A stretch of 64,000 bases of DNA, from assembly GCA_022820485.1 (NCBI GenBank), contig JAJEFJ010000068.1, positions 57,291-121,290 of the forward strand, written 5' to 3'. Position 1 is the first letter of the stretch. The number at the start of each line of letters is the position of its first letter. Of this stretch, positions 1 to 7,937 are shown one piece after another. Made by a program: the position numbers and the translations under genes. The notes below the pieces were generated by a model. The model ran no database searches, was not told the origin of the DNA, and saw only the letters and a program-made list of their open reading frames with translations. Source of the DNA: Candidatus Latescibacterota bacterium. Its GTDB lineage: Bacteria; Latescibacterota; UBA2968; UBA8231.

Positions 1-266
1 TGGCCGCGCAGGGGATCGGGTGCCGCAGGTGTGGGTTGGTAGTAATCCATGCCTAGGCAGATGGCGGTCTGGGCACCGGGGACCATCTGGCGCGGATCCT
101 CGCGCTTGTCGAGGTGGCGTTTGAGGTAGTCCATCTGGCCGGCGTAGCCCAAGGCCACCCAGCGGGCGTAAAACTCGGCCCCTTTTAGCGGGTCAGCCGG
201 GGCAAAACCAACCGAGGTAAAACCCAAGGCGCGGGCCTTGTGGCGAATTTGTTCGGTCAGCGACAT
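1..266 (-). CDS. queG: Epoxyqueuosine reductase QueG, N-terminal part (cut by window edge)
   Basis: I translated the minus strand from an ATG at 264-266; 88 codons are visible before the window ends. The product starts MSLTEQIRHKARALGFTSVG, then has FAPADPLKG, a YARWVALGYAGQMDYL segment and KREDPRQMVPGAQTAICLGM. This is the recognisable N-terminal cobalamin-binding region of QueG, the enzyme that reduces epoxyqueuosine to queuosine in the tRNA wobble position. The iron-sulfur cluster cysteines lie outside the window. It starts 10 bp after the rseP stop, so it is probably the last visible gene of the uppS-cdsA-rseP operon. The identification is from remembered family sequence; partial length limits confidence. 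Confidence 0.83.
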   Translation of the reverse strand, partial: MSLTEQIRHKARALGFTSVGFAPADPLKGAEFYARWVALGYAGQMDYLKRHLDKREDPRQMVPGAQTAICLGMDYYQPTPAAPDPLRG

Positions 267-275
267 GCCGGGCCA

Positions 276-1586
276 CTAGAACATCTCCGCGATGCGGCGG
301 AAGACCATCTGATTGAGGTCGTTGAATGTGACAAACACCATGATGAACAGCATGATGGCCAAGCCGATCTGCTGAAAGACCTCGCGCTGGCGCAGCGAGA
401 GCGGTCGGCGCATGATGGCCTCTAGCGTGAGAAAGGTCAGGTGGCCGCCGTCGAGCACGGGGATGGGCAGGAGGTTGATAATCGCCAAGTTGACGCTGAG
501 TATGGCGAGAAAACGGACGAAGGAGTCCAAGCCCTGCTCGGCGGTCTGTCCGGCTAGCTGGGCAATGCGCAACGGGCCGCCCAATTCATCGGTCGAGCGG
601 TCGCCTTGGAAAAGCTCGCCCAAAAAGTCGAGGATCAGCCAAGAGGAGTTGTACACGCCCAGCCCCCCCAACACCACCGCTTGACCCAACCCAACCGTGT
701 GGCGCGTCTCTTGCGGACCGATGCCAATGCGACCCACGAACGCGTCGCCCTCGGAGTGGGCCGCCGGGGTAATGAGCTGCTCCATGCGCTGGTCGTCGCG
801 TTCCCAAACCAACGGAATCGTCTCGCCCGGATAGCGGCGGATTTCCTCGCTCATCTCGGCCCAGCTCACAACCGGAGCTTGGCCGACGGCGCGGATGATG
901 TCGCCCGCTTGCAGGCCGAGGCTGTCGGCTGGCATCCCAGGCTCAACGTACCCCACCGTGGTGGGGCGCATGAGCTGCACGCCGTAGCCCTCGTCGCCTG
1001 CCGGCGGCAGGCTGAAGTCCATGAGGATGCCGTCGCGTTCAACTTCGAGCCTAGCACCGCTGCTTGCGATCTCGTCCAAAGCGCTGGCTAGCTCATAGGC
1101 ATTGCCGACGGGCGTGCCTCCGACGGTGCGCACGCGATCGCCGCGCACCAGACCAACCTCGGCGGCGAGGGAATTCTCTTGGGGGTTGACGTGCGTGCTA
1201 TCGAAGGAATCGATTCCATAAACGCTGAAGAGGAAAATCAGAGCCACGAACGCGAAGAGGAAGTTCATCGCTGGGCCAGCGGCGATGACCGCCATGCGGA
1301 TTCCCACCGACCTAGAGGGGAATTCCCAGTGCGCGCCGGTGGTTTCCTCGGTGCCCACGTCGGCCATGCCAGCTACCTTGACGTAACCACCAAAGGGGAT
1401 CCAAGAGATGCAGTACTCGGTTTCGCCGTGGGTAAAGCCGATCATTTTGGGCGGGTAGCCCAAGGAGAAGCGCTCGACGCGGATGCCCGCCCATTTGGCG
1501 ACCAGAAAGTGGCCCAACTCGTGGACAAAGACCAAGACGCCTAAGGCGATGAGAAACGAGGCAATCGTAGTGAGGGTATCGAGCAT
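276..1586 (-). CDS. rseP: RIP metalloprotease RseP (site-2 protease)
   Basis: Membrane-embedded zinc protease of the S2P family, 436 aa, which cuts transmembrane anti-sigma factors or signal-peptide remnants inside the inner membrane. The zinc motif HELGH is at residues 22-26 in the first membrane helix. One or two PDZ-like segments occupy roughly residues 125-290 (for example GYVEPGMPADSLGLQAGD). The second metal-site motif PIPVLDGGH lies in a C-terminal helix near residue 380, so all catalytic elements are present. It starts about 13 bp after cdsA and is followed by queG. In many bacteria dxr sits between cdsA and rseP; here it does not. Confidence 0.94.
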   Translation of the reverse strand: MLDTLTTIASFLIALGVLVFVHELGHFLVAKWAGIRVERFSLGYPPKMIGFTHGETEYCISWIPFGGYVKVAGMADVGTEETTGAHWEFPSRSVGIRMAVIAAGPAMNFLFAFVALIFLFSVYGIDSFDSTHVNPQENSLAAEVGLVRGDRVRTVGGTPVGNAYELASALDEIASSGARLEVERDGILMDFSLPPAGDEGYGVQLMRPTTVGYVEPGMPADSLGLQAGDIIRAVGQAPVVSWAEMSEEIRRYPGETIPLVWERDDQRMEQLITPAAHSEGDAFVGRIGIGPQETRHTVGLGQAVVLGGLGVYNSSWLILDFLGELFQGDRSTDELGGPLRIAQLAGQTAEQGLDSFVRFLAILSVNLAIINLLPIPVLDGGHLTFLTLEAIMRRPLSLRQREVFQQIGLAIMLFIMVFVTFNDLNQMVFRRIAEMF

Positions 1587-1599
1587 ATTTTAATCCGTC

Positions 1600-2436
1600 T
1601 CAGGAAAAAACGGCCAGCACATCCACGTAGAGATACGCCAGCGGGAAGGCCAAAAAGTAGGAGTCAAAGCGGTCGAGCAGGCCGCCGTGGCCCGGAATTA
1701 GCATCGGCGCGTCCTTGATGCCCATGTCGCGCTTAAAGGCCGATTCCACCAGGTCGCCCATCTGCGCACCAATGCCCGCGACGAGTAAAAGCCCCAGCAG
1801 CGACGCAGGGGAAAAGGAGGGCAGCAAAAAGCCCAAGGGCAGGGGCAAGGCACTGCCAACTATGCCGCCGATGCACCCGACCCGCGTCTTATTAGGGCTG
1901 ATCGCCGGTGCCAGCTTGGCCCGGCCCCAAAACCGACCGCTGAAGTACGCCCCGGAATCCGTGAGCCAGATGCAGAGAAAGAGCACGGCCACCAAGTGGT
2001 GGGCCTCCTCGCCCCTACCAGCCGCCTGAAAAAGCAAAAGCGGCGCGCTACCCAAGACGCCGAAGAAGAACACGCCGCCCAATGTTAGAAAGGCGTTGGC
2101 CGCATAGCGCTCTGTGCCCTCGAACAAGGCCCACACCACGACCAGCGAGATGGCCGCCATCAGCAACGCAACGAGGTCGTCGTCTATGCCCTGGCGCCAG
2201 AAGTAGGTACACAGCCCCAAGACCAACAAGCTGCCCGGCAGGCGAATGGGTCGGTAGCCAGCTTCCGCTAGGATATGGTGATATTCCCACGAGCAGCGCA
2301 CGGCCACCGCCAACACCAATAAGAAGATCCCCAAGCTAGCCCCTTCGACCAGCAGGAGGATCACCGGTACGAATACGACAGCCGCAAGGACGCGCTGGCG
2401 CAGGCCGGAGGATTCTGCCGTGGTGTCAGCCGCCAA
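1600..2436 (-). CDS. cdsA: Phosphatidate cytidylyltransferase CdsA
   Basis: Makes CDP-diacylglycerol from CTP and phosphatidate, the branch point of phospholipid synthesis; a polytopic inner-membrane enzyme. The C-terminal signature is clear: ESAFKRDMGIKDAPMLIPGH followed by GGLLDRFD. I prefer a TTG start at 2434-2436, about 278 aa. It overlaps the end of uppS by only 11 bp, has an AGAGG upstream, and gives the usual N-terminus just before SSGLRQRVLAAVVF. The upstream ATG at 2520 would overlap uppS by 95 bp and adds an atypical cysteine-rich extension. Expected to be translationally coupled to uppS. Confidence 0.92.
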   Translation of the reverse strand: MAADTTAESSGLRQRVLAAVVFVPVILLLVEGASLGIFLLVLAVAVRCSWEYHHILAEAGYRPIRLPGSLLVLGLCTYFWRQGIDDDLVALLMAAISLVVVWALFEGTERYAANAFLTLGGVFFFGVLGSAPLLLFQAAGRGEEAHHLVAVLFLCIWLTDSGAYFSGRFWGRAKLAPAISPNKTRVGCIGGIVGSALPLPLGFLLPSFSPASLLGLLLVAGIGAQMGDLVESAFKRDMGIKDAPMLIPGHGGLLDRFDSYFLAFPLAYLYVDVLAVFS

Positions 2437-3232
2437 AGCGCCTCTGTCGCTGTTGATAGGCGGCAATGGCTTCGTACAGATGCTGGCGGCGAAAATCCGG
2501 CCAATGCACATCGCCGACAAAGCAAATCTCCGTATAGACCATTTGCCAAGGCAGGAAGTTGCTCAACCGCATTTCGCCGCTGGTGCGGATTAACAAATCC
2601 GGGTCGGGCAAGTCGGCTGTATAGAGGGCGCTGCTGATTTGTTCCTCGTCGATGTCTGCTGGGTCCAGCCGGCCCGCCGCCACTTCGGTGGCCAGCTTGC
2701 GGAAGGCATCGACCAGTTCGCTACGGCCTCCGTAGTTGAGCGCCAAGTTGAGCTTGAGGCCGGTGTTGTCTTTGGTTTGCGCGAGGGCGTGCTCTAAGGC
2801 CAATTGAATGGTCGGAGACAACGCGTCGGTGCGGCCGATGGCGTTGAGCGATACGTTGTTTTCGTGCAGTTCCGACACTTCGTCGCGCAGCGACTCGTGC
2901 AGCCACTGCATGAGTTCTGCTACTTCTGCTTCGGGCCGAGACCAGTTCTCGGTCGAGAAGGTGTACAGGGTCAGCGCCTCGATTTGCAGTTGACCGCAGG
3001 CGCGGACAATGTCGCGCACCGACTCGCGGCCAAAGCGATGTCCCTCGGTCTTGGGTAGATTGCGCTCGACGGCCCAGCGCCTATCGCCGTCCATGATAAT
3101 GGCGATGTGTTGCGGCAGGTCCCCCTCGTCCTTGAGGCGCTGCTGGATGCGGAAGTCCTCTTCGGGATTGAGGGGTTCTACTGGGTGGTATTCGCGTGGA
3201 GAAATTTCCAGCGGCAGCGCCTGAACACTCAT
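2426..3232 (-). CDS. uppS: Isoprenyl transferase (undecaprenyl diphosphate synthase)
   Basis: cis-Prenyltransferase, 268 aa, that builds the C55 lipid carrier for peptidoglycan and other surface polymers. The catalytic segment IAIIMDGDRRWAVERN contains the essential Asp. GHRFGRESVRDIV follows, and the C-terminal RTSGEMRLSNFLPWQM and ICFVGDVHWPDF motifs are intact. The family usually reads MDGNGRWA or MDGNRRWA; Asp in place of Asn is a minor variation. The first ~30 residues are an extra N-terminal stretch relative to E. coli UppS. First gene of the minus-strand envelope operon; divergent from the folate gene at 3429 across a 196-bp intergenic region. Confidence 0.95.
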   Translation of the reverse strand: MSVQALPLEISPREYHPVEPLNPEEDFRIQQRLKDEGDLPQHIAIIMDGDRRWAVERNLPKTEGHRFGRESVRDIVRACGQLQIEALTLYTFSTENWSRPEAEVAELMQWLHESLRDEVSELHENNVSLNAIGRTDALSPTIQLALEHALAQTKDNTGLKLNLALNYGGRSELVDAFRKLATEVAAGRLDPADIDEEQISSALYTADLPDPDLLIRTSGEMRLSNFLPWQMVYTEICFVGDVHWPDFRRQHLYEAIAAYQQRQRRFGG

Positions 3233-3392
3233 AGCGTAAAAGAATGATTAGGTGGGTTTATGTGGTGGCCATTCACGGCCACTGGCGATAGATTTGGGCG
3301 CGTTCCGCCTTGAAAAAACAAGGCCGCGCGTATCTTGGTCAATCTAGGGGAAAGGCTCATATTCGTCAAGCAATCCTAGGTGCCACACGCGC

Positions 3393-3421
3393 TTGACGCT
3401 CTTTCTAGATGCCAGTATTAT
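3393..3421 (+). promoter_or_regulatory. Predicted sigma-70-type promoter, probably giving a leaderless transcript
   Basis: TTGACG at 3393-3398, a 17-bp spacer, then TATTAT at 3416-3421. Both boxes are close to the consensus and the spacing is ideal. Transcription would begin about 7 nt after the -10 box, at or next to the A of the ATG at 3429, leaving no room for a Shine-Dalgarno site. I see no ribosome-binding site upstream of this start. Confidence 0.55.
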
Positions 3422-3428
3422 GTAATGT

Positions 3429-4025
3429 ATGAAGAAGGAGGCGACGCGCGCCCGCAAGGAACGGCTCAGAAAGCGCGTCCTAGCTGTGCGCATGGGTTTG
3501 GACCGCGGTCAAGTGGAGGCCAGCGGGCAGGCCATACTAGAGAGGGTCTTGAGCTTGGAGGAGTACCGCCGGGCCAAGCTCGTCCACACCTATGTCTCCA
3601 GCAAAGAAAACGAGGTCGATACCCGCGCGTTGATCGGCGCTTGCTTTGCGCACGGCAAGCGCGTAGCCGTGCCGGTGGTAATGCCGGGCACCAAGACGCT
3701 GGCCCACGCGCTGATCGACGGCCTAGACCAGCTCGTCGTCGGCCCTTGGGGGCTGGCGCAACCCGATCCGGCCGCGGCCACTTGGTTGCCCGCAGCAGCG
3801 CGGATCGACTTGGTCGTGGTGCCGGGTCTCGCCTTTGACCGACGCGGACATCGCATCGGCTGGGGCGGCGGCTACTACGACCGCTTTCTCGCGCAGGTAC
3901 AAGCCGTCAAAATAGGGCTGTGCTACGACGCGCTAGTCCTAGACTGCATTCCCGGCGAGCCGCACGATGTGCCCGTGGACCTGGTCGTCGCCGAAACCAC
4001 CATTTATCAAGGAGAATTTGCATGA
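3429..4025 (+). CDS. 5-formyltetrahydrofolate cyclo-ligase
   Basis: ATP-dependent enzyme (MTHFS/YgfA family) that converts 5-formyl-THF to 5,10-methenyl-THF; cytosolic, 198 aa, normal length. The N-terminus KERLRKRVLAVRMGLD matches the usual basic helix. YVSSKENEVDTRALI is the substrate-loop region. The C-terminal GHRIGWGGGYYDRFL signature is complete. The start at 3429 keeps the conserved N-terminal basic helix even though it appears to be leaderless; a start at Met22 would delete it. The stop overlaps the start of the next gene as ATGA (4022-4025), implying coupled translation. Confidence 0.91.
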   Translation: MKKEATRARKERLRKRVLAVRMGLDRGQVEASGQAILERVLSLEEYRRAKLVHTYVSSKENEVDTRALIGACFAHGKRVAVPVVMPGTKTLAHALIDGLDQLVVGPWGLAQPDPAAATWLPAAARIDLVVVPGLAFDRRGHRIGWGGGYYDRFLAQVQAVKIGLCYDALVLDCIPGEPHDVPVDLVVAETTIYQGEFA

Positions 4026-4336
4026 TCTACGAATTGCGCATCTACCGCTTCCACAAGGGAGCCGACAACAAAAAGAAATTCCGCGCCGGCTTTGCCAAAG
4101 CGCACCGCTTTATGTCCAAGTACGGCGTGACGTTTGTCGCCGCGTGGGAAAATCCCGACCGCGACGACGAGTTCATCTGGATTCGCGCCTTCCCCAACGC
4201 CAAGGCCCGCGACAAGGCGATTGACGCGTATTACGGCAGCCCGGAATGGGCCAAGATCGTCGATCAGATCCGGCCGCTGATCCGCCGACGGGAAGTGCGG
4301 GTAATGAAGGCATTGCCTTATTCGACGCTGAAATAG
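4022..4336 (+). CDS. NIPSNAP family protein
   Basis: 104 aa, with a single dimeric alpha/beta-barrel (ferredoxin-like) NIPSNAP domain: it begins MIYELRIYRFHKGA, continues GVTFVAAWENPDRDDEFIWI and ends with a YYGSPEWAKIVDQIRPLIRR helix. The family has no settled enzymatic role; members often lie beside metabolic genes. The ATG overlaps the stop of the formyl-THF cyclo-ligase gene by the ATGA arrangement. I chose this start because the conserved YELR strand begins right at it. Confidence 0.86.
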   Translation: MIYELRIYRFHKGADNKKKFRAGFAKAHRFMSKYGVTFVAAWENPDRDDEFIWIRAFPNAKARDKAIDAYYGSPEWAKIVDQIRPLIRRREVRVMKALPYSTLK

Positions 4337-4437
4337 CAATCCTGAATGGCTTGATTCGGATCGTCTTGTGATACTATTCTGCGTCCGTCTGCGTCCATCT
4401 GCGGATCACTTCACCAATAATTTAGGATCGCTAAACA

Positions 4438-5433
4438 ATGTTCCGCATCGGCCCTATAACCGCTGATCCCGGCATCCTGCTCGCGCCTATGGAGGATGTC
4501 TCCGAGCTGCCGTTCCGCCTGATTTGCCGGGAACTGGGAGCCGACATCGTCTATACCGAATTCGTCAATGCCGAGGGGCTGCTGCGCGAGGATCCCAACG
4601 GGCCGCGCCGCGCTTTTCGCAAGCTGCGCTTTGCAGCAGCCGAGCGGCCCTTGGCGATCCAGCTTTACGGCGCGGCCTCGCTGTCTATGGAGAAAGCCGC
4701 GGAGATCGCCAGTGCGCAGCATCCAGACTTCATCGACATCAACTGCGGCTGCTGGGTGAGCAATGTGGCGCTGCGCGGAGCCGGGGCCGGGCTGCTGCGC
4801 GACTTGCCGCAGATGAAGGAGGTCGTCTCGCGCGTCATCGGCGCAACGCACCTGCCGGTGACCGTGAAGACGCGCCTCGGCTGGGACCAGCAGAGCATCC
4901 GCATCGTCGAAGTAGCTCAGATGCTCGAAGATCTGGGCGTGCAGGCGCTGGCCATTCACTGCCGCACCCGCGCGCAAGGCCACAAGGGCGCGGTGGACTA
5001 CGAGTGGATACCCAAGGTCAAGGCCGCGGTCTCGATACCGATCATTCTCAACGGCGACGTGACCTCGCCGCAGATGGTCAAACACGCCTTTGACAGCACG
5101 GGGTGCGACGGGGTAATGATCGGTCGCGGTGCCATCCGCCACCCGTGGATTTTCCGCGAGTCCCAGCACTACCTACAGACGGGTGCGCTCTTGCCCGAAC
5201 CAAGCTGTCAGGAGCGCATCGAACTGTGCCTCAAACACCTGCGACTAGCCGTTGAACACGACGGCCCGCGAGGGGCACTGGTCGGCGTGCGTCGTCACTA
5301 CGCCGGGTATTTTCGCGGTCTGCGCGGCGCAGCGCAGCTCAGAGCCGAGCTGGCTAGCTACAAGGAGCTAGACCCCTTGTTGGATCGCCTCGCCGAGCTG
5401 CGCGACACCGATCCAGAACGCCTCGCCGCCTGA
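4438..5433 (+). CDS. tRNA-dihydrouridine synthase family protein
   Basis: FMN-dependent TIM-barrel enzyme that reduces uridine to dihydrouridine in tRNA D-loops, 331 aa. ILLAPMEDVSELPFRLICRE is the N-terminal FMN region. DINCGCWVSN contains the catalytic Cys position, VTVKTRLGWD carries the conserved barrel Lys, and HCRTRAQGHKG and GCDGVMIGRGAIRHPWIF are standard. The usual CPxxK or CWVKN motif here reads CWVSN, so the Lys after the active-site Cys is Ser. The C-terminal helical RNA-binding domain follows after about residue 245. Which Dus subtype it is cannot be settled by eye. The 101-bp gap upstream shows no strong promoter. Confidence 0.89.
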   Translation: MFRIGPITADPGILLAPMEDVSELPFRLICRELGADIVYTEFVNAEGLLREDPNGPRRAFRKLRFAAAERPLAIQLYGAASLSMEKAAEIASAQHPDFIDINCGCWVSNVALRGAGAGLLRDLPQMKEVVSRVIGATHLPVTVKTRLGWDQQSIRIVEVAQMLEDLGVQALAIHCRTRAQGHKGAVDYEWIPKVKAAVSIPIILNGDVTSPQMVKHAFDSTGCDGVMIGRGAIRHPWIFRESQHYLQTGALLPEPSCQERIELCLKHLRLAVEHDGPRGALVGVRRHYAGYFRGLRGAAQLRAELASYKELDPLLDRLAELRDTDPERLAA

Positions 5434-5595
5434 TTCCCATCCCGCTGTAATTTCCGCTCCCGTCCCGTTTAACTGTGTACGATTTATAAATTTTTTCTAT
5501 TAATTACATAGTAATAATTAATTTGTCCAATAAATAGAACCCTCTATTTTATGCTGCGGCGAATGACATAACTCTTCCATACAAAGGAGACTCCT

Positions 5596-6909
5596 GTGAA
5601 CCAACCCAAATCTATCGCCCCGGCCACGGGCAAACTCGGCGTCCTAATTCCCGGCATGGGCGCTGTGGCCACCACAGTTATCGCCGGCGTCGAAGCCATC
5701 AAAGCCGGCATCGGCCAGCCCATCGGCTCGCTGACCCAGATGAGTACCATCCGCTTGGGCAAGCGCACCGAGGGACGCTCGCCGCTCATCAAGGACTTCG
5801 TGCCTTTGGCCGACATCGACAGCCTCGTCTTCGGCGGCTGGGACGTCTTTCCAGAGGACGCCTATGACTCGGCCATCCACGCCGGCGTCTTGGACCAAAG
5901 GCTGCTCGACCAGATCGCGGACCCGCTCAAGACCGTCAAGCCGATGCCCGCGGTTTTCGACCGCAACTACGTGCGCCGCCTCGAAGGCTCCAACGTCAAA
6001 AGTGCCAAGAGCAAGTGGGATGCCGTACTGGAAGTGCGCGAAGACATCCAGCGCTTCAAGGCCGACAACGGCGTCGAGCGGCTAGTGATGATTTGGTGCG
6101 GCAGCACGGAAATTTTCATGGAACACCACGAAGTACACGACGAGATCGAGAGCCTCGAAAAAGCCATCCAAGAAAACCACCCGGCCATTCCTCCAAGCAT
6201 GATCTACGCGTACGCCGCGCTGCAGGAAGGCGTACCTTTCCTAAACGGCGCGCCGAACTTGACTGTAGATGTCCCGGCTATGGTCGAATTGGCGCGGCAA
6301 AAGGGCGTGCCCATCGGCGGCAAGGACTTCAAGACCGGTCAGACCCTGATGAAGACCCTGCTAGCCCCGGGTCTCAAGGCGCGGATGCTCGGCGTGCAAG
6401 GCTGGTTTTCGACCAACATCTTGGGCAATCGCGACGGCGAGGTGCTCGACGACCCCGATTCGTTCAAGACCAAGGAAGTCAGCAAGCTCGACGTGCTGGA
6501 GTTCATCTTGCAGCCCAACCTCTATCCCGAACTCTACGGCGATATTTACCACAAGGTGCGGATCAACTACTATCCGCCGCGCGGCGACGAGAAAGAGGGT
6601 TGGGACAACATCGACATCTTCGGCTGGATGGGCATGCCCATGCAGATCAAGGTCGATTTCCTCTGCCGCGATTCGATTCTCGCCGCGCCGCTGGTCTTGG
6701 ACTTGGTGCTGTTTGCCGACTTGGCGCAGCGGGCGCAGATGGGGGGGATTCAAGAGTGGCTGTCGTTTTACTTCAAAAGCCCGATGACCGCGCCCGACCT
6801 CTATCCCGAGCACGACCTCTTCATCCAGCTAATGAAGCTCAAGAACACGCTGCGCTTCTTGCAGGGCGAGGATCTAATTACCCACTTGGGTCACGAGTAC
6901 TACGACTAG
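5596..6909 (+). CDS. Inositol-3-phosphate synthase (Ino1-type)
   Basis: NAD-dependent enzyme turning glucose-6-phosphate into inositol-3-phosphate, the first step of inositol synthesis. 437 aa, the size of the shorter prokaryotic class. The N-terminal Rossmann segment is KLGVLIPGMGAVATTVIAGV. The catalytic-domain region contains GGKDFKTGQTLMKTLLAPG, NILGNRDGEVLDDP and, near the C-terminus, a GWDNIDIFGWMG block with a lysine-containing strand (MQIKVDFLCRDS). The GTG start at 5596 has an AAAGGAGA ribosome-binding site at 5583-5590. The upstream 160 bp is strikingly AT-rich and probably holds the promoter. An inositol-monophosphatase-like gene at 28351 could act in the same pathway. Confidence 0.92.
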   Translation: MNQPKSIAPATGKLGVLIPGMGAVATTVIAGVEAIKAGIGQPIGSLTQMSTIRLGKRTEGRSPLIKDFVPLADIDSLVFGGWDVFPEDAYDSAIHAGVLDQRLLDQIADPLKTVKPMPAVFDRNYVRRLEGSNVKSAKSKWDAVLEVREDIQRFKADNGVERLVMIWCGSTEIFMEHHEVHDEIESLEKAIQENHPAIPPSMIYAYAALQEGVPFLNGAPNLTVDVPAMVELARQKGVPIGGKDFKTGQTLMKTLLAPGLKARMLGVQGWFSTNILGNRDGEVLDDPDSFKTKEVSKLDVLEFILQPNLYPELYGDIYHKVRINYYPPRGDEKEGWDNIDIFGWMGMPMQIKVDFLCRDSILAAPLVLDLVLFADLAQRAQMGGIQEWLSFYFKSPMTAPDLYPEHDLFIQLMKLKNTLRFLQGEDLITHLGHEYYD

Positions 6910-6938
6910 GTGCTTGGGCTACAATCAGTGGGTTGACT

Positions 6939-7937
6939 ATGGATGCACTCGTATTTGAGGAAATGCTATCAGAGCTATGTCAGCGCCTAACATCCGAGGC
7001 GCAACAAGGTGCGACTTATGAGGGAGCCAGCGACTTCGAGGATAGGGTTAGGCTTGAACTTGCATCGATGCCCCAACTAGAGGCCGTGTCAGTAGATTTC
7101 TCTCCCCATCCTCACCAATTCCCGGATATCATACTCGGTACGTACGGCATAGAAGTGAAGTTTACGAAAGGCGATAGCTGGCGAAGCGTCGCCAATAGCG
7201 TCTTTGAAAGCACTCGTAATCCTTCGGTGACGAGCATCTATGTGGTGTTCGGGAAACTTGGCGGCCAACCAGAGGTGAAGTGGGAAAAGTACGATGAGTG
7301 CGTCATCCATGTCCGCACATCTCACGTACCGCGTTTCGAGATCGAAATAGGTAGTGACCGATCTCTGTTCGCTACAATGGGGATCTCGTATGCCGAGTTC
7401 CGTGCGCTTTCGACCGAAGATCGGATGATTCAAATTCGCAAGTATGCGCGAAGTCGGCTGCGTCTTGGCGAGCGACTATGGTGGCTAGAAGATCGACCTG
7501 ATTCAGCACACTCCTTGCCCATCCAAGTCCGTCTATACATGGATCTGACTCAAGACGAGAAGAGACAGCTAAGGGCTGAGGCAGCGCTGCTGTGTCCACA
7601 GATCGTTAAACCGGCACGTTCCAAGAAAAAGTATAATGATGCAGCACTCTATTTGCTGACCTACCACGGTGTGCTGTGCTCACAGGCAAGAGACCTGTTC
7701 TCGGCAGGTAGCGTCGCTCTTAAGAGTGACTCCAAGCGAGGCGGCAATTACTTGCTGCGTGCCCTAAAAGACATCGAAGGCGAGATGCGGGTTGCGGCCG
7801 CCCGTATCGAACCGGCTTTGTTCAAAGAATACTGGGGATTTGTCGTTGCGCCTGAGCAGAGAATTTGCAAATGGCTAGAGCTAGCCGATGGCTATGCTCA
7901 GGATTGGATTCCATCGAAAGAATTATTCAGGGCCTGA
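6939..7937 (+). CDS. Probable type II restriction endonuclease, PD-(D/E)XK type
   Basis: 332 aa with no close family that I can name. A nuclease core is visible: FPDIILG with Pro62-Asp63, eight residues, then Glu72-Val-Lys74 (GIEVKF), i.e. PD-X8-EXK. The rest is mixed alpha/beta with a helical C-terminal half ending in a WLELADGYAQDWIPSKELF segment. It lies tail-to-tail with a cytosine-C5 methyltransferase gene, the two 3' ends overlapping by 40 bp (7898-7937), the usual context of a restriction partner. The ATG at 6939 is 29 bp after the inositol synthase stop with no clear Shine-Dalgarno site. Base composition looks less GC-rich than the neighbours, consistent with transfer. Function is inferred from context plus motif; specificity is unknown. 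Confidence 0.72.
   Translation: MDALVFEEMLSELCQRLTSEAQQGATYEGASDFEDRVRLELASMPQLEAVSVDFSPHPHQFPDIILGTYGIEVKFTKGDSWRSVANSVFESTRNPSVTSIYVVFGKLGGQPEVKWEKYDECVIHVRTSHVPRFEIEIGSDRSLFATMGISYAEFRALSTEDRMIQIRKYARSRLRLGERLWWLEDRPDSAHSLPIQVRLYMDLTQDEKRQLRAEAALLCPQIVKPARSKKKYNDAALYLLTYHGVLCSQARDLFSAGSVALKSDSKRGGNYLLRALKDIEGEMRVAAARIEPALFKEYWGFVVAPEQRICKWLELADGYAQDWIPSKELFRA

Noticed and set aside
4411-5169. Long open frame on the minus strand inside the Dus gene
   Set aside because: It lies fully antisense to a well-conserved gene, shows no recognisable domain and follows from the GC-rich codon pattern.
6015-6938. Open frame running from inside the inositol synthase gene into the endonuclease gene
   Set aside because: The first 308 codons overlap the synthase in another frame and give Arg/Ala-rich shadow sequence; only the part from 6939 is protein-like.
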